From Riemerella anatipestifer ATCC 11845 = DSM 15868 (GTDB lineage Bacteria; Bacteroidota; Bacteroidia; Flavobacteriales; Weeksellaceae): a DNA stretch of 64,000 nucleotides. The position numbers and the translations under genes are program-made. Under the pieces are notes generated by a model. The model ran no database searches. It was not told the origin of the DNA and saw nothing but the letters and a program-made list of their open reading frames with translations. The number at the start of each line of letters is the position of its first letter. The stretch's first letter is position 1. Below, piece after piece: positions 17,623 to 26,374 of the stretch. The DNA is taken from positions 1,364,001 to 1,428,000 of the forward strand of contig NC_017045.1 of the NCBI RefSeq assembly GCF_000252855.1. The letters run 5' to 3'.

Positions 17623-19048
17623 ACTAAAATATATATCATTGGTAGTCGGTAGCTTAGTGCTAGTTAATTGTAAAGCGCCAACAACATTACAAGTAAAAGA
17701 TAATGTAAAAGAGACTCTACCAGAAAGTTATACAAAAGATGAAGTTTCTAATAAAAGTACAGGGACTCCACCTTGGAGAGAATTTTTTACGGATCCTCAT
17801 TTAGTTTCTTTAATAGAAACGGCTCTTAATAACAATCAAGAGTTATTAATTACATTACAAGAGATAGAAAAAGCCAAAAGTAGTGTAATGTATAGAAACG
17901 GAAGATTGCTTCCCTCAGTTTCTGTGGAGGCGGCTGCTGGTGTTAAAAAAGTAGGGCGTTACACTAGTGAAGGTGCAGGAGATGCATCTACACAAATGGA
18001 AGAAGGAAAGCCAATTCCAGACCCATTGGGTAATTTTGGAATAGGTTTACAAGCAGATTGGGAGGTGGATATTTGGAATAAGCTCAGAACAGAAAAAAAA
18101 TCTGCAATAGCTCACTATTTAGCTACAGTAGACGGTAAGAATTTTGTGCTTTCAAGTTTGATAGCAGAAGTGGCACAAAGCTATTATGAACTTTTAGCTT
18201 TGGATAGTCAATACTCTTATCTTAAAAAATATATTGAGCTTCAAAGAAAAGCCTTGGAGGTTTCTAAAATTCAAAAACAGGCGGCTGCAACTACAGAATT
18301 ATCAGTTAAAAAATTTGAAGCTGAGTTAGCAAAATCATCGGCAAATTTATATACAGTTCAGCAAAGTATTTTAGAGAAAGAAAATGACATCAATTTGTTA
18401 CTAGGAAGATTCTATCAACCTATTCCTCGTTCAAGTGCAGAATTTTTGGATATCGTACCACAGTCTATTAAAACAGGTATTCCTTCGGAGTTACTAGCTA
18501 ATAGACCAGATGTTAAACAAGCAGAGCTAGAGTTAGAGGCTGCTAAGTTAGATGTAGAAGCTGCTAGAAAAGAGTTTTATCCTTCTTTAAATATTACTTT
18601 TGGAGCTGGTTTAGAGTCTTTTAAACCAAGTTACTTCACTCATTTTCCAGAGTCTTTAGCTTATAATATAGTGGGAGATTTGGTTGGACCACTAATTAAC
18701 AAATCAGCGATAAAAGCAAAATTTAATACGGCAAATGCGTCTCAACTACAGGCTTTGTATGAATATAATAAAACGCTCATCAAAGCCTATATGGAAGTTT
18801 CTAATAATTTGAACAAAATTAAAAATTACCAACAATACTTTGACTTAAAACACACTCAAAGCAAAGATTTAGACGAGGCGATAGGGATTTCAAACCTTCT
18901 GTTTACTAATGCTAGGGCAGACTATATGGAGGTTTTGATGACACAAAGAGATGCCTTAGATGCCAAAATGGAACTTATAGAAGCTAAAAATACACAGCTA
19001 AATGCAACGGTATACCTCTATAAAAGTTTGGGAGGTGGATGGAAATAA
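17612..19048 (+). CDS. Outer-membrane efflux lipoprotein (TolC/NodT family)
   Basis: About 478 residues. The lipoprotein signal ends in LVLVNC, followed by two OEP repeats; typical features are PPWREFFTDPHLVSLIETAL, the long helical hairpins rich in Ala/Gln, and the mid-repeat LLANRPDVKQAELELEAA. It forms the outer-membrane duct of the RND system. I use ATG 17612 rather than TTG 17606, because it is the only ATG there and overlaps the pump's last codons (11 bp). Confidence 0.93.
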   Translation: MKTKLKYISLVVGSLVLVNCKAPTTLQVKDNVKETLPESYTKDEVSNKSTGTPPWREFFTDPHLVSLIETALNNNQELLITLQEIEKAKSSVMYRNGRLLPSVSVEAAAGVKKVGRYTSEGAGDASTQMEEGKPIPDPLGNFGIGLQADWEVDIWNKLRTEKKSAIAHYLATVDGKNFVLSSLIAEVAQSYYELLALDSQYSYLKKYIELQRKALEVSKIQKQAAATTELSVKKFEAELAKSSANLYTVQQSILEKENDINLLLGRFYQPIPRSSAEFLDIVPQSIKTGIPSELLANRPDVKQAELELEAAKLDVEAARKEFYPSLNITFGAGLESFKPSYFTHFPESLAYNIVGDLVGPLINKSAIKAKFNTANASQLQALYEYNKTLIKAYMEVSNNLNKIKNYQQYFDLKHTQSKDLDEAIGISNLLFTNARADYMEVLMTQRDALDAKMELIEAKNTQLNATVYLYKSLGGGWK

Positions 19049-19065
19049 GGCTTAATATTTTTACT

Positions 19066-19073
19066 TATCTTTG
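19066..19073 (+). promoter_or_regulatory. -7 promoter element of glmM
   Basis: TATCTTTG, followed by GC and the ATG 18 bp later, fits the Bacteroidota promoter. It shows that glmM is not simply the tail of the efflux operon. Confidence 0.6.
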
Positions 19074-19091
19074 CGGTATAAAATTTAGGCT

Positions 19092-20474
19092 ATGGCACTT
19101 ATAAAATCTATCTCAGGAATTAGAGGTACAATTGGCGGAAAAGTAGATGAAAACTTAACGCCGCTAGATGTCGTAAAGTTCACTTCCGCTTTTGGAACTT
19201 GGCTTCAGAATACCAAACAGAAGAAAGACTTAACCTTAGTCTTAGGTCGAGATGCTAGAATTTCTGGAGGTATGGTATCCTCTTTAGTTACAGCCACTTT
19301 ACAAGGGTTGGGGATTCATGTTATAGATTTAGGACTTTCTACTACGCCTACGGTAGAGGTTATGGTGCCAGAGTTGAATGCAGATGGAGGTATCATTCTT
19401 ACGGCTTCCCATAATCCAAAACAATGGAATGCCCTTAAATTACTTAATGAAAAAGGAGAGTTCATTAGTGGTAAAGATGGATCTGAGGTACTTTCGATAG
19501 CAGAAAGAGAAGATTTTAATTATGCTGATGTGGATAGTTTAGGAAGCTATGAAACTCGTGATGATGCTTTTGATATTCACATCAAAAAAATATTAGCACT
19601 ACCAATGGTAGATGCACAAGCAGTTAAAGCTAAGAAGTTTAAAGTAGTTTTAGATGCCGTTAATTCTACGGGAGGAATAGCTATTCCGCTTCTTTTAGAG
19701 GCGTTGGGTTGCGAAGTTGTAAAACTCTATTGTGAACCTAATGGGCATTTTCCTCATAATCCAGAACCTTTGAAAGAACACCTTACCGATATATGTGAAT
19801 TGGTGAAAAAAGAAGGAGCAGATTTAGGAATTGTAGTTGACCCCGATGTAGATAGATTGGCTCTTATAGATGAGAAAGGAGAAATGTTTGGAGAAGAATA
19901 CACGCTAGTAGCCGTGGCAGACTATCTTTTAAGAAAGAAAAAAGGAGCAGCTATTTCTAACCTTTCTTCTAGTCGTGCATTGAGAGATGTGGCTCAAAGT
20001 TTAGGGTCTTCTTATTTTGCGAGTGCTGTAGGAGAGGTTAATGTAGTTACTTTGATGAAAGAGAAAAATGCCGTAATAGGTGGAGAAGGTAACGGCGGAA
20101 TAATCTATCCAAATTTACATTATGGTAGAGATTCTTTGGTAGGAGTAGCTTTATTTTTAACTCACTTAGCTAAAGAGAACAAAACAGTGTCTGAGCTTAG
20201 ACAAACCTATCCTGCCTATTTTATGGGTAAAAAGAAGATAGAACTTACACCAGATATCAATGTAGATGCTCTTTTGGAACAAATGACAGAGCGTTACAAA
20301 AACGAAGAAATATCCACTGTAGATGGTGTTAAAATAGATTTTCCTAATAATTGGGTACACTTAAGAAAATCTAATACAGAGCCTATCATTAGAATCTATA
20401 CAGAAGCTCAATCTCAACAAGAAGCAGATGAACTAGCTGATAGAATTATAGAGGAGATTAAGGGTTTGATATAA
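19092..20474 (+). CDS. glmM: Phosphoglucosamine mutase
   Basis: A 460-residue phosphohexomutase. It converts glucosamine-6-phosphate to glucosamine-1-phosphate for UDP-GlcNAc synthesis. The active-site phosphoserine loop is TASHNP (Ser106), the metal loop is DPDVDRLALID, the sugar-binding loop is GGEGNGG and the phosphate-binding loop is RKSNTEPIIRIYTEA. Bacteroidota GlmM and phosphomannomutases are close relatives, so another phosphosugar as substrate cannot be excluded. It has its own promoter and is followed by a TPR gene after 78 bp. Confidence 0.88.
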   Translation: MALIKSISGIRGTIGGKVDENLTPLDVVKFTSAFGTWLQNTKQKKDLTLVLGRDARISGGMVSSLVTATLQGLGIHVIDLGLSTTPTVEVMVPELNADGGIILTASHNPKQWNALKLLNEKGEFISGKDGSEVLSIAEREDFNYADVDSLGSYETRDDAFDIHIKKILALPMVDAQAVKAKKFKVVLDAVNSTGGIAIPLLLEALGCEVVKLYCEPNGHFPHNPEPLKEHLTDICELVKKEGADLGIVVDPDVDRLALIDEKGEMFGEEYTLVAVADYLLRKKKGAAISNLSSSRALRDVAQSLGSSYFASAVGEVNVVTLMKEKNAVIGGEGNGGIIYPNLHYGRDSLVGVALFLTHLAKENKTVSELRQTYPAYFMGKKKIELTPDINVDALLEQMTERYKNEEISTVDGVKIDFPNNWVHLRKSNTEPIIRIYTEAQSQQEADELADRIIEEIKGLI

Positions 20475-20552
20475 AGAAGATTAAATAAAGTTAAATTATC
20501 TATTGGTTTAGCATTCTTTTTGATAAGGAAAACAACAAAGTTTTAAATTAAT

Positions 20553-21932
20553 TTGGAAGAGTTTTTTGAAAATGAACTGGCAAAGCAGTTCGAAGAAATG
20601 ATAGAAAATAACGAGGAACGCTACTTCGATACGGATGATTTGGAGGAAATCATCATCCACTATTTGGAGTTGGGTGATACTACCTATGCCGAACTTGCCG
20701 TTAATTTTGCATTAAAACTTCATCCTAATTCATTAGATATTAAAACTAAAAAACTAGAAGTTCTTTTAGAATTACAGCAGTATAGAGAAGCTAAAGAGCT
20801 TATTAACGAGCTAAGGGAGGCATCTTTAGAAAATACAGATTTTCTAGTTTGTTGTGCTAAATATTATTCTAATCTAGGTAATCCTAGAAGGGCGATAGAT
20901 TACTGTCTTAAGGCTTTAACGCTAAATGAAGAGGAGAATTTTCTGCATAATTTCATCGCTGATGAATATGTGAATTTAGAGGATCCTTCTAATGCTTTAA
21001 TACATTATAAAAAAGCTCTTAATCACGACCCTTATGATGACTATGCTTTAGAAAATGTAATAATTTGTTTTTACAAGCTAAATAAAAATGATGATGCTAT
21101 AAAATTCCTTAACCATTACATAGAAGAATTTCCTTTTTCGGAGACGGCTTGGTTTGAGTATGGTCAGTTTTATTTCAATAGAAAAAACTACGAAGAAGCC
21201 ATACGAGGATTTGATTATTTTTTAGCCATTAACTCTAATTCTGTTGGGGTTTATGCCAATAAGGCTGCCTGTTATGAGGCGATGCAAGAGTGGGATAAAG
21301 CAGTGGAGGTATATGAAGAAATGCTAGAGTTAGAATATACTAAGGCGTATACTTACTACAAAATAGGCTTGTGTCATAAGGAAAATAAAAAGCCTTTACT
21401 AGCTTTAAAATCCTTTCAGAAATCTTTAGTAGAAGATCCTCAGTTTTATCTTTCTATGATGGAGCAATCTTTCTTATATGAAGAGATGGGGCAGATGAAA
21501 GAGGCTCTTCACTTCGCTAAAGAGGCAACGGCTCTTAATGATACCAATGTAGATTATCAGAAAAGGTTGGCGTTTTTGTATATAGATTCGGAGCTTTTTG
21601 AAGAAAGTTTGCCATGTTTAGAAAAAATGGTAGAGGCAGAACCTAATAGATTTTATAATTGGTATGCCTATACCGAAGTGCTGATGTTGGTAGGACAGTA
21701 TAATAAAGCCTTAGAAACCTTACAAAAAGCCATTTCTTTGCACAAAGATAGAGCCGAATTTTACTATCAAATGAGTAATGTGCTGTTTAATCTTGGTAAA
21801 GAGGAAGATGCTAGGGAGTATCTAGCTACTGCATTAGTGATGGAGCCTAGTTTAGCACAAGATATGTTACAGAAATACCCTTTTATCCGAGATGAGGTAA
21901 AAAGGGTAAAAGCCAATAAGAAAGAAAGCTAG
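20553..21932 (+). CDS. Tetratricopeptide-repeat protein
   Basis: A 459-residue cytosolic protein made almost wholly of TPR repeats (A-x(3)-Y...A motifs from about residue 40 to 445; for example NPRRAIDYCLKALTLNEEE and YNKALETLQKAISLHKDRAE). There is no signal peptide. The start is TTG at 20553: the acidic MEEFFENELAKQFEEM that follows looks like a conserved N-terminus, whereas the first ATG (20598) would remove it. Probably a scaffold for protein-protein contacts; no partner is evident. It overlaps the convergent DUF3820 gene by 4 bp. Confidence 0.85.
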   Translation: MEEFFENELAKQFEEMIENNEERYFDTDDLEEIIIHYLELGDTTYAELAVNFALKLHPNSLDIKTKKLEVLLELQQYREAKELINELREASLENTDFLVCCAKYYSNLGNPRRAIDYCLKALTLNEEENFLHNFIADEYVNLEDPSNALIHYKKALNHDPYDDYALENVIICFYKLNKNDDAIKFLNHYIEEFPFSETAWFEYGQFYFNRKNYEEAIRGFDYFLAINSNSVGVYANKAACYEAMQEWDKAVEVYEEMLELEYTKAYTYYKIGLCHKENKKPLLALKSFQKSLVEDPQFYLSMMEQSFLYEEMGQMKEALHFAKEATALNDTNVDYQKRLAFLYIDSELFEESLPCLEKMVEAEPNRFYNWYAYTEVLMLVGQYNKALETLQKAISLHKDRAEFYYQMSNVLFNLGKEEDAREYLATALVMEPSLAQDMLQKYPFIRDEVKRVKANKKES

Positions 21933-22147
21933 AGGCTCTTTCTTATTGGTTTTAGTAGTTCTTCTAATCCATTGATTTTAATTTCGTAAACGGTGGATAG
22001 TTGCATTCCTAGTTTATTTTTAGGGAAACCTCCATTTCTCATAAACCACTCTAAATAGGCTACGGGAAGGTCTGCCAAGATGTAGTTCTTATATTTACCA
22101 AAAGGCATTTTAGTAAGGCAGATTTCTTTTAGAATTTCAGGATTCAT
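21929..22147 (-). CDS. DUF3820 family protein
   Basis: A 72-residue protein with the family core: MPFGKYKNYILADLPVAYLEWF (family pattern MPFGKYKG..L.DLP..YL.W). Function is unknown; the fold is small and alpha/beta. Its start overlaps the transporter gene upstream on the same strand by 11 bp, so the two are likely cotranslated. Confidence 0.85.
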   Translation of the reverse strand: MNPEILKEICLTKMPFGKYKNYILADLPVAYLEWFMRNGGFPKNKLGMQLSTVYEIKINGLEELLKPIRKSL

Positions 22148-23258
22148 TGGTGGTAGTTTCAGTATTTTTATTTTCTGTGGTAGCTATGCCCGCTAGAGCT
22201 TCTTCATCGGAAGCAATAACTACATTATCCTCATCAGAAAATTCATCTCTATATATTTGTATTAGAAGTAAAGTTACAGAGACTAAAATTGGTCCAAACA
22301 CTAATCCCATAAACCCAAAAAGATTCATTCCTAAGATGATGCCAAACACCGTATTAAGGGGGTGTATATCTTCTAATTTTTTGAGCAATGTGAATCTTAG
22401 TACATTATCTATAAGTCCTACTACAACAAGACAATAGATAGCCAATCCTACACCCGAAACAGTGTCGCCTTCAGCAATCATAAACAGAGCTACAGGAACA
22501 TAAATAAGAGCACCACCAACAATAGGTATCATAGAAGCAATGGTGGTAAGAGCAAATAAAAGTATAACGCTAGGAGCTCCAAAGATAAGATAACCTACCA
22601 ATGCCGCAAGACCTTGCCCAAAAGCCACAACAGGAATTCCTATGGCGTTGGCAATAATCATTTTTCTTATTTTTTCGCTGATGAGGTTAATGTTGGTTCT
22701 TTTAAGAGGAGCTGCATTGGTTAAAATACGCTCAAAAATCCTAGGCTTTACCAGCATAAAATAGAGAAGGAAGTAGGTAGATACAATAATCGTAACGGTA
22801 TTAAGTGTGCTACTAAGAATAGTAGTAGATAATTGCCCTGCCGTTTCTTTTACCTTATCTAGATTTTCTTTACTTAGAATATCTATTTGTATTTCAGAAA
22901 GAATATAAGAGTGTATTTTGTCTAAAAAATCATTAAACCGCCCCATATAGGCTTGGGCATTGCCTAATTTTTCTATGAGAGTATCTATTAAAAAATAGAG
23001 AGGTAAAATAAGGATAACCACCGTAGCTAGCATAATAACCAAGGCAGAAACCCAAGGTTTCCAATTCTTTTTTTCTATGAGATAAAGGTTGTATTTTCTT
23101 GAGATTACATAAAGTGTTATAGCACCTAATAAAGAAGGTAGGAACATTGCTAGCTGATAGGCCATCAATAAAAATAATGTCACGATGATGATGATGAGGG
23201 CTATTTGCTTAATTTTAGTATTGCTTATAGCTTCACTGTGTTTGTTGTTGTTATCCAT
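22137..23258 (-). CDS. AI-2E (PerM/UPF0118) family transporter
   Basis: A 373-residue inner-membrane protein with about seven to eight hydrophobic segments in the pattern of the AI-2E/PerM family: an N-terminal helix pair, a periplasmic helical section (residues 95-150) and the C-terminal signature ASMIPIVGGALIYVPVAL followed by GLIDNVLRFTLL. Family members include AI-2 exporters and sodium/proton antiporters; which applies here cannot be said. The C-terminus is acidic and Thr/Asn-rich. Confidence 0.88.
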   Translation of the reverse strand: MDNNNKHSEAISNTKIKQIALIIIIVTLFLLMAYQLAMFLPSLLGAITLYVISRKYNLYLIEKKNWKPWVSALVIMLATVVILILPLYFLIDTLIEKLGNAQAYMGRFNDFLDKIHSYILSEIQIDILSKENLDKVKETAGQLSTTILSSTLNTVTIIVSTYFLLYFMLVKPRIFERILTNAAPLKRTNINLISEKIRKMIIANAIGIPVVAFGQGLAALVGYLIFGAPSVILLFALTTIASMIPIVGGALIYVPVALFMIAEGDTVSGVGLAIYCLVVVGLIDNVLRFTLLKKLEDIHPLNTVFGIILGMNLFGFMGLVFGPILVSVTLLLIQIYRDEFSDEDNVVIASDEEALAGIATTENKNTETTTNES

Positions 23259-23280
23259 TGTATTTTAATAATATATTTAA

Positions 23281-24021
23281 TTATGATTGATGTATTACTT
23301 TAATTTTAAATATCTGCTTATATAGGGTATAAATTATTGCATTCCAAAATGGGAAGGTTAGTAAGCCTCCTATACCTAATGCGAGAAAACCTGCGTAGCT
23401 GAATATAAATGCAACTAAAACTCCTACAAATATAGTAGTAAAATTAGCTTTCAAAGCCATAAAATTAAGATGAGTACTAGTAAAAATACCTACCCTTAGA
23501 AAATACATAAGAGGAGCCGCAAATAGTGTAAGAAATACCCAAAGTATAGGTAAAGGTTGAAGCATTCCTGCATAAGAATAAATCATAGACCAAAATAAAT
23601 GATAGCCAAAAAATCTAAAGAAAAAATAGCCATTATAGCCAACAGTTAAATCTGATGTGGAAGGTATTTCTCCTAAATCAATCTTTTTATAAATTTCGTA
23701 AAAACCTATATTCAAAGGATATAATAATGATTTTACGATTATTATGGAAAATACGAAATACTGGAAAGAAGTATTTTCCATCAGTTCTGCTAGAGTTTGG
23801 GAAATTATAGTGTAATTTCCAGAAAATAACTTTCGGAAAGATTCTATCTCGGTCTCCAAACCAAAGTACTTGAAAAGTCCAACAGCGAAAGTCATCAGTA
23901 GCCCAAAATACAAAACAGAAAATAGTATTTGGAAGCCTATGGTTTTTTGCCAATAGCCAAAAGCGTCCTGTAAAATCTGGCTGATGTTATTCACTTTATT
24001 AAACTCTGGACTAGAACTCAT
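23281..24021 (-). CDS. Polytopic membrane protein, unknown
   Basis: About 246 residues with five to six predicted membrane helices (first around residues 31-55, last around 205-230) and short polar loops. I do not recognise a characterised family; similar flavobacterial proteins are often given misleading names. I start at ATG 24021 and not TTG 24039, because a minus-strand -7 element lies at 24037-24044 and would overlap the TTG. It is 22 bp upstream of the AI-2E gene, so it heads a three-gene membrane/DUF operon. Confidence 0.75.
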   Translation of the reverse strand: MSSSPEFNKVNNISQILQDAFGYWQKTIGFQILFSVLYFGLLMTFAVGLFKYFGLETEIESFRKLFSGNYTIISQTLAELMENTSFQYFVFSIIIVKSLLYPLNIGFYEIYKKIDLGEIPSTSDLTVGYNGYFFFRFFGYHLFWSMIYSYAGMLQPLPILWVFLTLFAAPLMYFLRVGIFTSTHLNFMALKANFTTIFVGVLVAFIFSYAGFLALGIGGLLTFPFWNAIIYTLYKQIFKIKVIHQS

Positions 24022-24036
24022 ACAATTTATTTTGCA

Positions 24037-24061
24037 CAAAAATAAGCATTCTTTATTTTTG
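24037..24061. promoter_or_regulatory. Overlapping divergent promoters
   Basis: The minus strand has TATTTTTG (24037-24044) for the membrane-protein gene; the plus strand has TATTTTTG (24054-24061) ending 4 bp before the pabB ATG. The two -7 elements are 9 bp apart, so the polymerases would compete for the site. Confidence 0.6.
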
Positions 24062-24065
24062 CCAA

Positions 24066-25043
24066 ATGTTTTCTACAGAAAATCAGTTCACTTTAATGGA
24101 TAAACTCTCTTTGGAGGGTGTTCCGTTTCTTTTCATCATAGATTTTATGATGACTAAAATAGAGGTGTTTACTTTAGAAAATTTGGAACAATCAGAGCTT
24201 AAAGTAGATTTTCCAAACTTTAAAATAAACTCAACTCCCGACATTCCAAAGCCTCATCGTTACGATTGGGAAGTATTTCCAGAAACGAAAGAAGAGTATC
24301 TTAAAGGTTTTCGTATAGTACAGAAACATCTAAAAAAAGGAAATTCCTATTTAACTAATTACACTAGAAAGACCCAGATAAAAACCAATCTTTCTTTAGA
24401 AGAAATTTTCTATTTCTCTAATGCCAAATACAAAATACTTTATCCCAATCAGTTTGTTTGTTTTTCTCCTGAAACTTTTGTGGAGATAAAGAATAATAAA
24501 ATAGCCACTCATCCAATGAAAGGAACGATAGACGCTTCCTTAGAAAACGCTGCAGAGATTTTGAAAAACGATGTTAAAGAAAAGGCGGAGCATTACACGG
24601 TGGTAGATTTACTTAGAAATGATTTAAGTCAAGTAGCAGATAATGTTGAAGTTAAAGACTTTCAGCGAATTGATTTTATTAAAACTCAACAGCGAGATTT
24701 ATACGCAATGAGTTCCGAGATAGAAGGTGTGCTAAAACCTCAATTTAGAAATAAAATAGGAAGTTTAATGCATAAATTGCTTCCAGCGGGCTCTATACTA
24801 GGAGCTCCAAAGCCTAAAACAAGAGCAATTATATTAGAGGCAGAAGGTTACAATAGAGGTTTCTATACAGGTGTCTGTGGTTGGTTTGATGGGAAGGATT
24901 TGGACTCTTGCGTGATGATAAGATTTATAGAAGCGGAAGGAGAAACTTTATTTTTTAAGAGTGGCGGAGGTATTACTCACTTAAGCAATCCCGATGATGA
25001 GTATCAAGAAATGAAAAACAAAATTTATGTGCCAATTTATTGA
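24066..25043 (+). CDS. pabB: Aminodeoxychorismate synthase component I
   Basis: A 325-residue chorismate-binding enzyme that makes 4-amino-4-deoxychorismate for folate synthesis. Family motifs are present: GNSYLTNYTRKT, THPMKGTID, VDLLRNDLSQVADNVEV, LPAGSILGAPKPKT and GFYTGVCGWFDG. It lacks the long N-terminal domain of anthranilate synthase. The glutaminase subunit is not in the window. The 3' end overlaps the lyase/aminotransferase-type gene by 17 bp. Confidence 0.93.
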   Translation: MFSTENQFTLMDKLSLEGVPFLFIIDFMMTKIEVFTLENLEQSELKVDFPNFKINSTPDIPKPHRYDWEVFPETKEEYLKGFRIVQKHLKKGNSYLTNYTRKTQIKTNLSLEEIFYFSNAKYKILYPNQFVCFSPETFVEIKNNKIATHPMKGTIDASLENAAEILKNDVKEKAEHYTVVDLLRNDLSQVADNVEVKDFQRIDFIKTQQRDLYAMSSEIEGVLKPQFRNKIGSLMHKLLPAGSILGAPKPKTRAIILEAEGYNRGFYTGVCGWFDGKDLDSCVMIRFIEAEGETLFFKSGGGITHLSNPDDEYQEMKNKIYVPIY

Positions 25044-25620
25044 AAGCATTTGTTGGGAACACGGTAAATTCTACCTAGTTGAATTACACCAAGAAAGAGT
25101 GGATAGTTCTTTTCAGAGGTTTAACAGAAGCTCGGTTATTGATTTGAGAGAAATTCTTAGAAGTGTAGAGATTAGAACTCCACAGAAACATAAAATAAGA
25201 GTGGTCTATGATTTAGAAGGATATTATGAGGTAGAAGCTCTTCCATATCAACCGCCTAAACTTAGCTCTTTTGAAATAGTAGAAGCTCCCGAAATAGATT
25301 ATAGTCTTAAATATAAAGATAGGAGTAGTTTAAATCAATTAAAGGAAAACTCTAATGCTTCGGAGGTGATTATTACTCAAAATGGACATATTACAGATAC
25401 TACTTTTTCCAATCTTATTTTTCTTAAAAATGGGGAATGGTTTACTCCAAAATCTTACTTGTTGAATGGTATTCAGAGACAGAATTTGCTTCAAAAAAAA
25501 CAGATTAAAGAGGTAGAAATAACTTTAGATAATCTATTAGAATACTCTTATTTTAAAATAATTAATGCTATGAATTGTTTTGAAATATCCCCTATGTTTT
25601 CAATAGATTTAATAAAATAA
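25027..25620 (+). CDS. pabC: Class IV aminotransferase, probable aminodeoxychorismate lyase
   Basis: A 197-residue PLP protein of the branched-chain aminotransferase/ADC-lyase fold, somewhat shorter than E. coli PabC. The likely PLP lysine is in SLKYKDRSSLN, and the family segment EVIITQNGHITDTTFSNLIF is intact, with the product-site region PKSYLLNGIQRQ. Position directly after and overlapping pabB supports release of p-aminobenzoate and pyruvate as its reaction. Confidence 0.85.
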   Translation: MCQFIESICWEHGKFYLVELHQERVDSSFQRFNRSSVIDLREILRSVEIRTPQKHKIRVVYDLEGYYEVEALPYQPPKLSSFEIVEAPEIDYSLKYKDRSSLNQLKENSNASEVIITQNGHITDTTFSNLIFLKNGEWFTPKSYLLNGIQRQNLLQKKQIKEVEITLDNLLEYSYFKIINAMNCFEISPMFSIDLIK

Positions 25621-25658
25621 AGCCTTGTAAATCTTGTTTAAAAGACTTCAAGGCGGAT

Positions 25659-25847
25659 TTATTTTTTGAATAGAGATAGAAACAAAGCTCCCATTATTCC
25701 TCCATAGAGTATACTGTTGATAGGCTTAGAGGTAATAGCACAAGTTCCAGTGCTACAGCCTACAAACTTCCAATATAGATAACCACTTACGGCACCTATT
25801 ATTGCTCCTATAATGCTTAGTTTATGCTTTTTAATAAAATCTATCAT
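25659..25847 (-). CDS. DUF6132 family membrane protein
   Basis: A 62-residue protein with two hydrophobic helices (GAxxG-type packing) separated by the family motif VGCSTGTCAITSKP, which carries two Cys that may bind a metal or form a disulphide. DUF6132 genes often sit beside rhodanese, ArsR or heavy-metal genes. Here it begins 2 bp after the end of an HMA-domain gene, which supports a role in metal or sulphur handling. Confidence 0.85.
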   Translation of the reverse strand: MIDFIKKHKLSIIGAIIGAVSGYLYWKFVGCSTGTCAITSKPINSILYGGIMGALFLSLFKK

Positions 25848-25849
25848 TT

Positions 25850-26134
25850 TTACTCCACTGGGTCGCTCATTCTACCAATGGCACAGCTTACAAAAGATTT
25901 GGCTTTCTTTAGTATAGTATTATTTCCTTTTTCAGGATAGCCTAAACTAGACAATTTATCAACAAGAGAAGCACGGTCTATTGCTCCCGTAACTGTAACC
26001 GTTTCGGTATCTTTATCTATGGTAATAGTTTCTATGTTTTCTATTTTAAGAATGGCTTTTTTAATACTGTTCATACAGCCACCGCATTTTATGTTTTCTA
26101 CTTCTATGTTGTGGGTTGTTGTGTTGTTTGACAT
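25850..26134 (-). CDS. Heavy-metal-associated (HMA) domain protein
   Basis: A 94-residue protein with one HMA domain: ENIKCGGCMNSIKKAI gives the CxxC metal site (residues 17-20), followed by the beta-alpha-beta-beta-alpha-beta pattern. An extra C-terminal tail with a lone Cys (KSFVSCAIG) is unusual for a simple chaperone. It is probably a copper-type metal chaperone working with the DUF6132 protein. A minus-strand -7 element TATCTTTG lies at 26236-26243, giving a ~95-base leader that contains the 13-bp palindrome TGCTATTATAGCA (26189-26201), a possible operator. Confidence 0.87.
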   Translation of the reverse strand: MSNNTTTHNIEVENIKCGGCMNSIKKAILKIENIETITIDKDTETVTVTGAIDRASLVDKLSSLGYPEKGNNTILKKAKSFVSCAIGRMSDPVE

Positions 26135-26374
26135 CGCTTTATTTTTTTATTAGGTTAATAAATAATTCCAAATCGGTCTTAGGAGAGATGCTATTATAGC
26201 AAGGTTCTAAAGTTTTTAATTTTAAAAATCTTAAGCAAAGATAGGATTTTAATGATTATAAATTTATTAAATGGACTTTTTTCTCTACGGAAATCCTTTT
26301 TAAATCATTTAAAAAAAATTTTTATTTTCGTCAAAATAAAAATTATAGTAGGTATTCTTAAATTAAAAAGTAAA

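Noticed and set aside
26252-26374. Upstream start for the outer-membrane receptor gene
   Set aside because: It would add 41 Lys/Ile-rich residues before a normal signal peptide; ATG 26375 is preferred.
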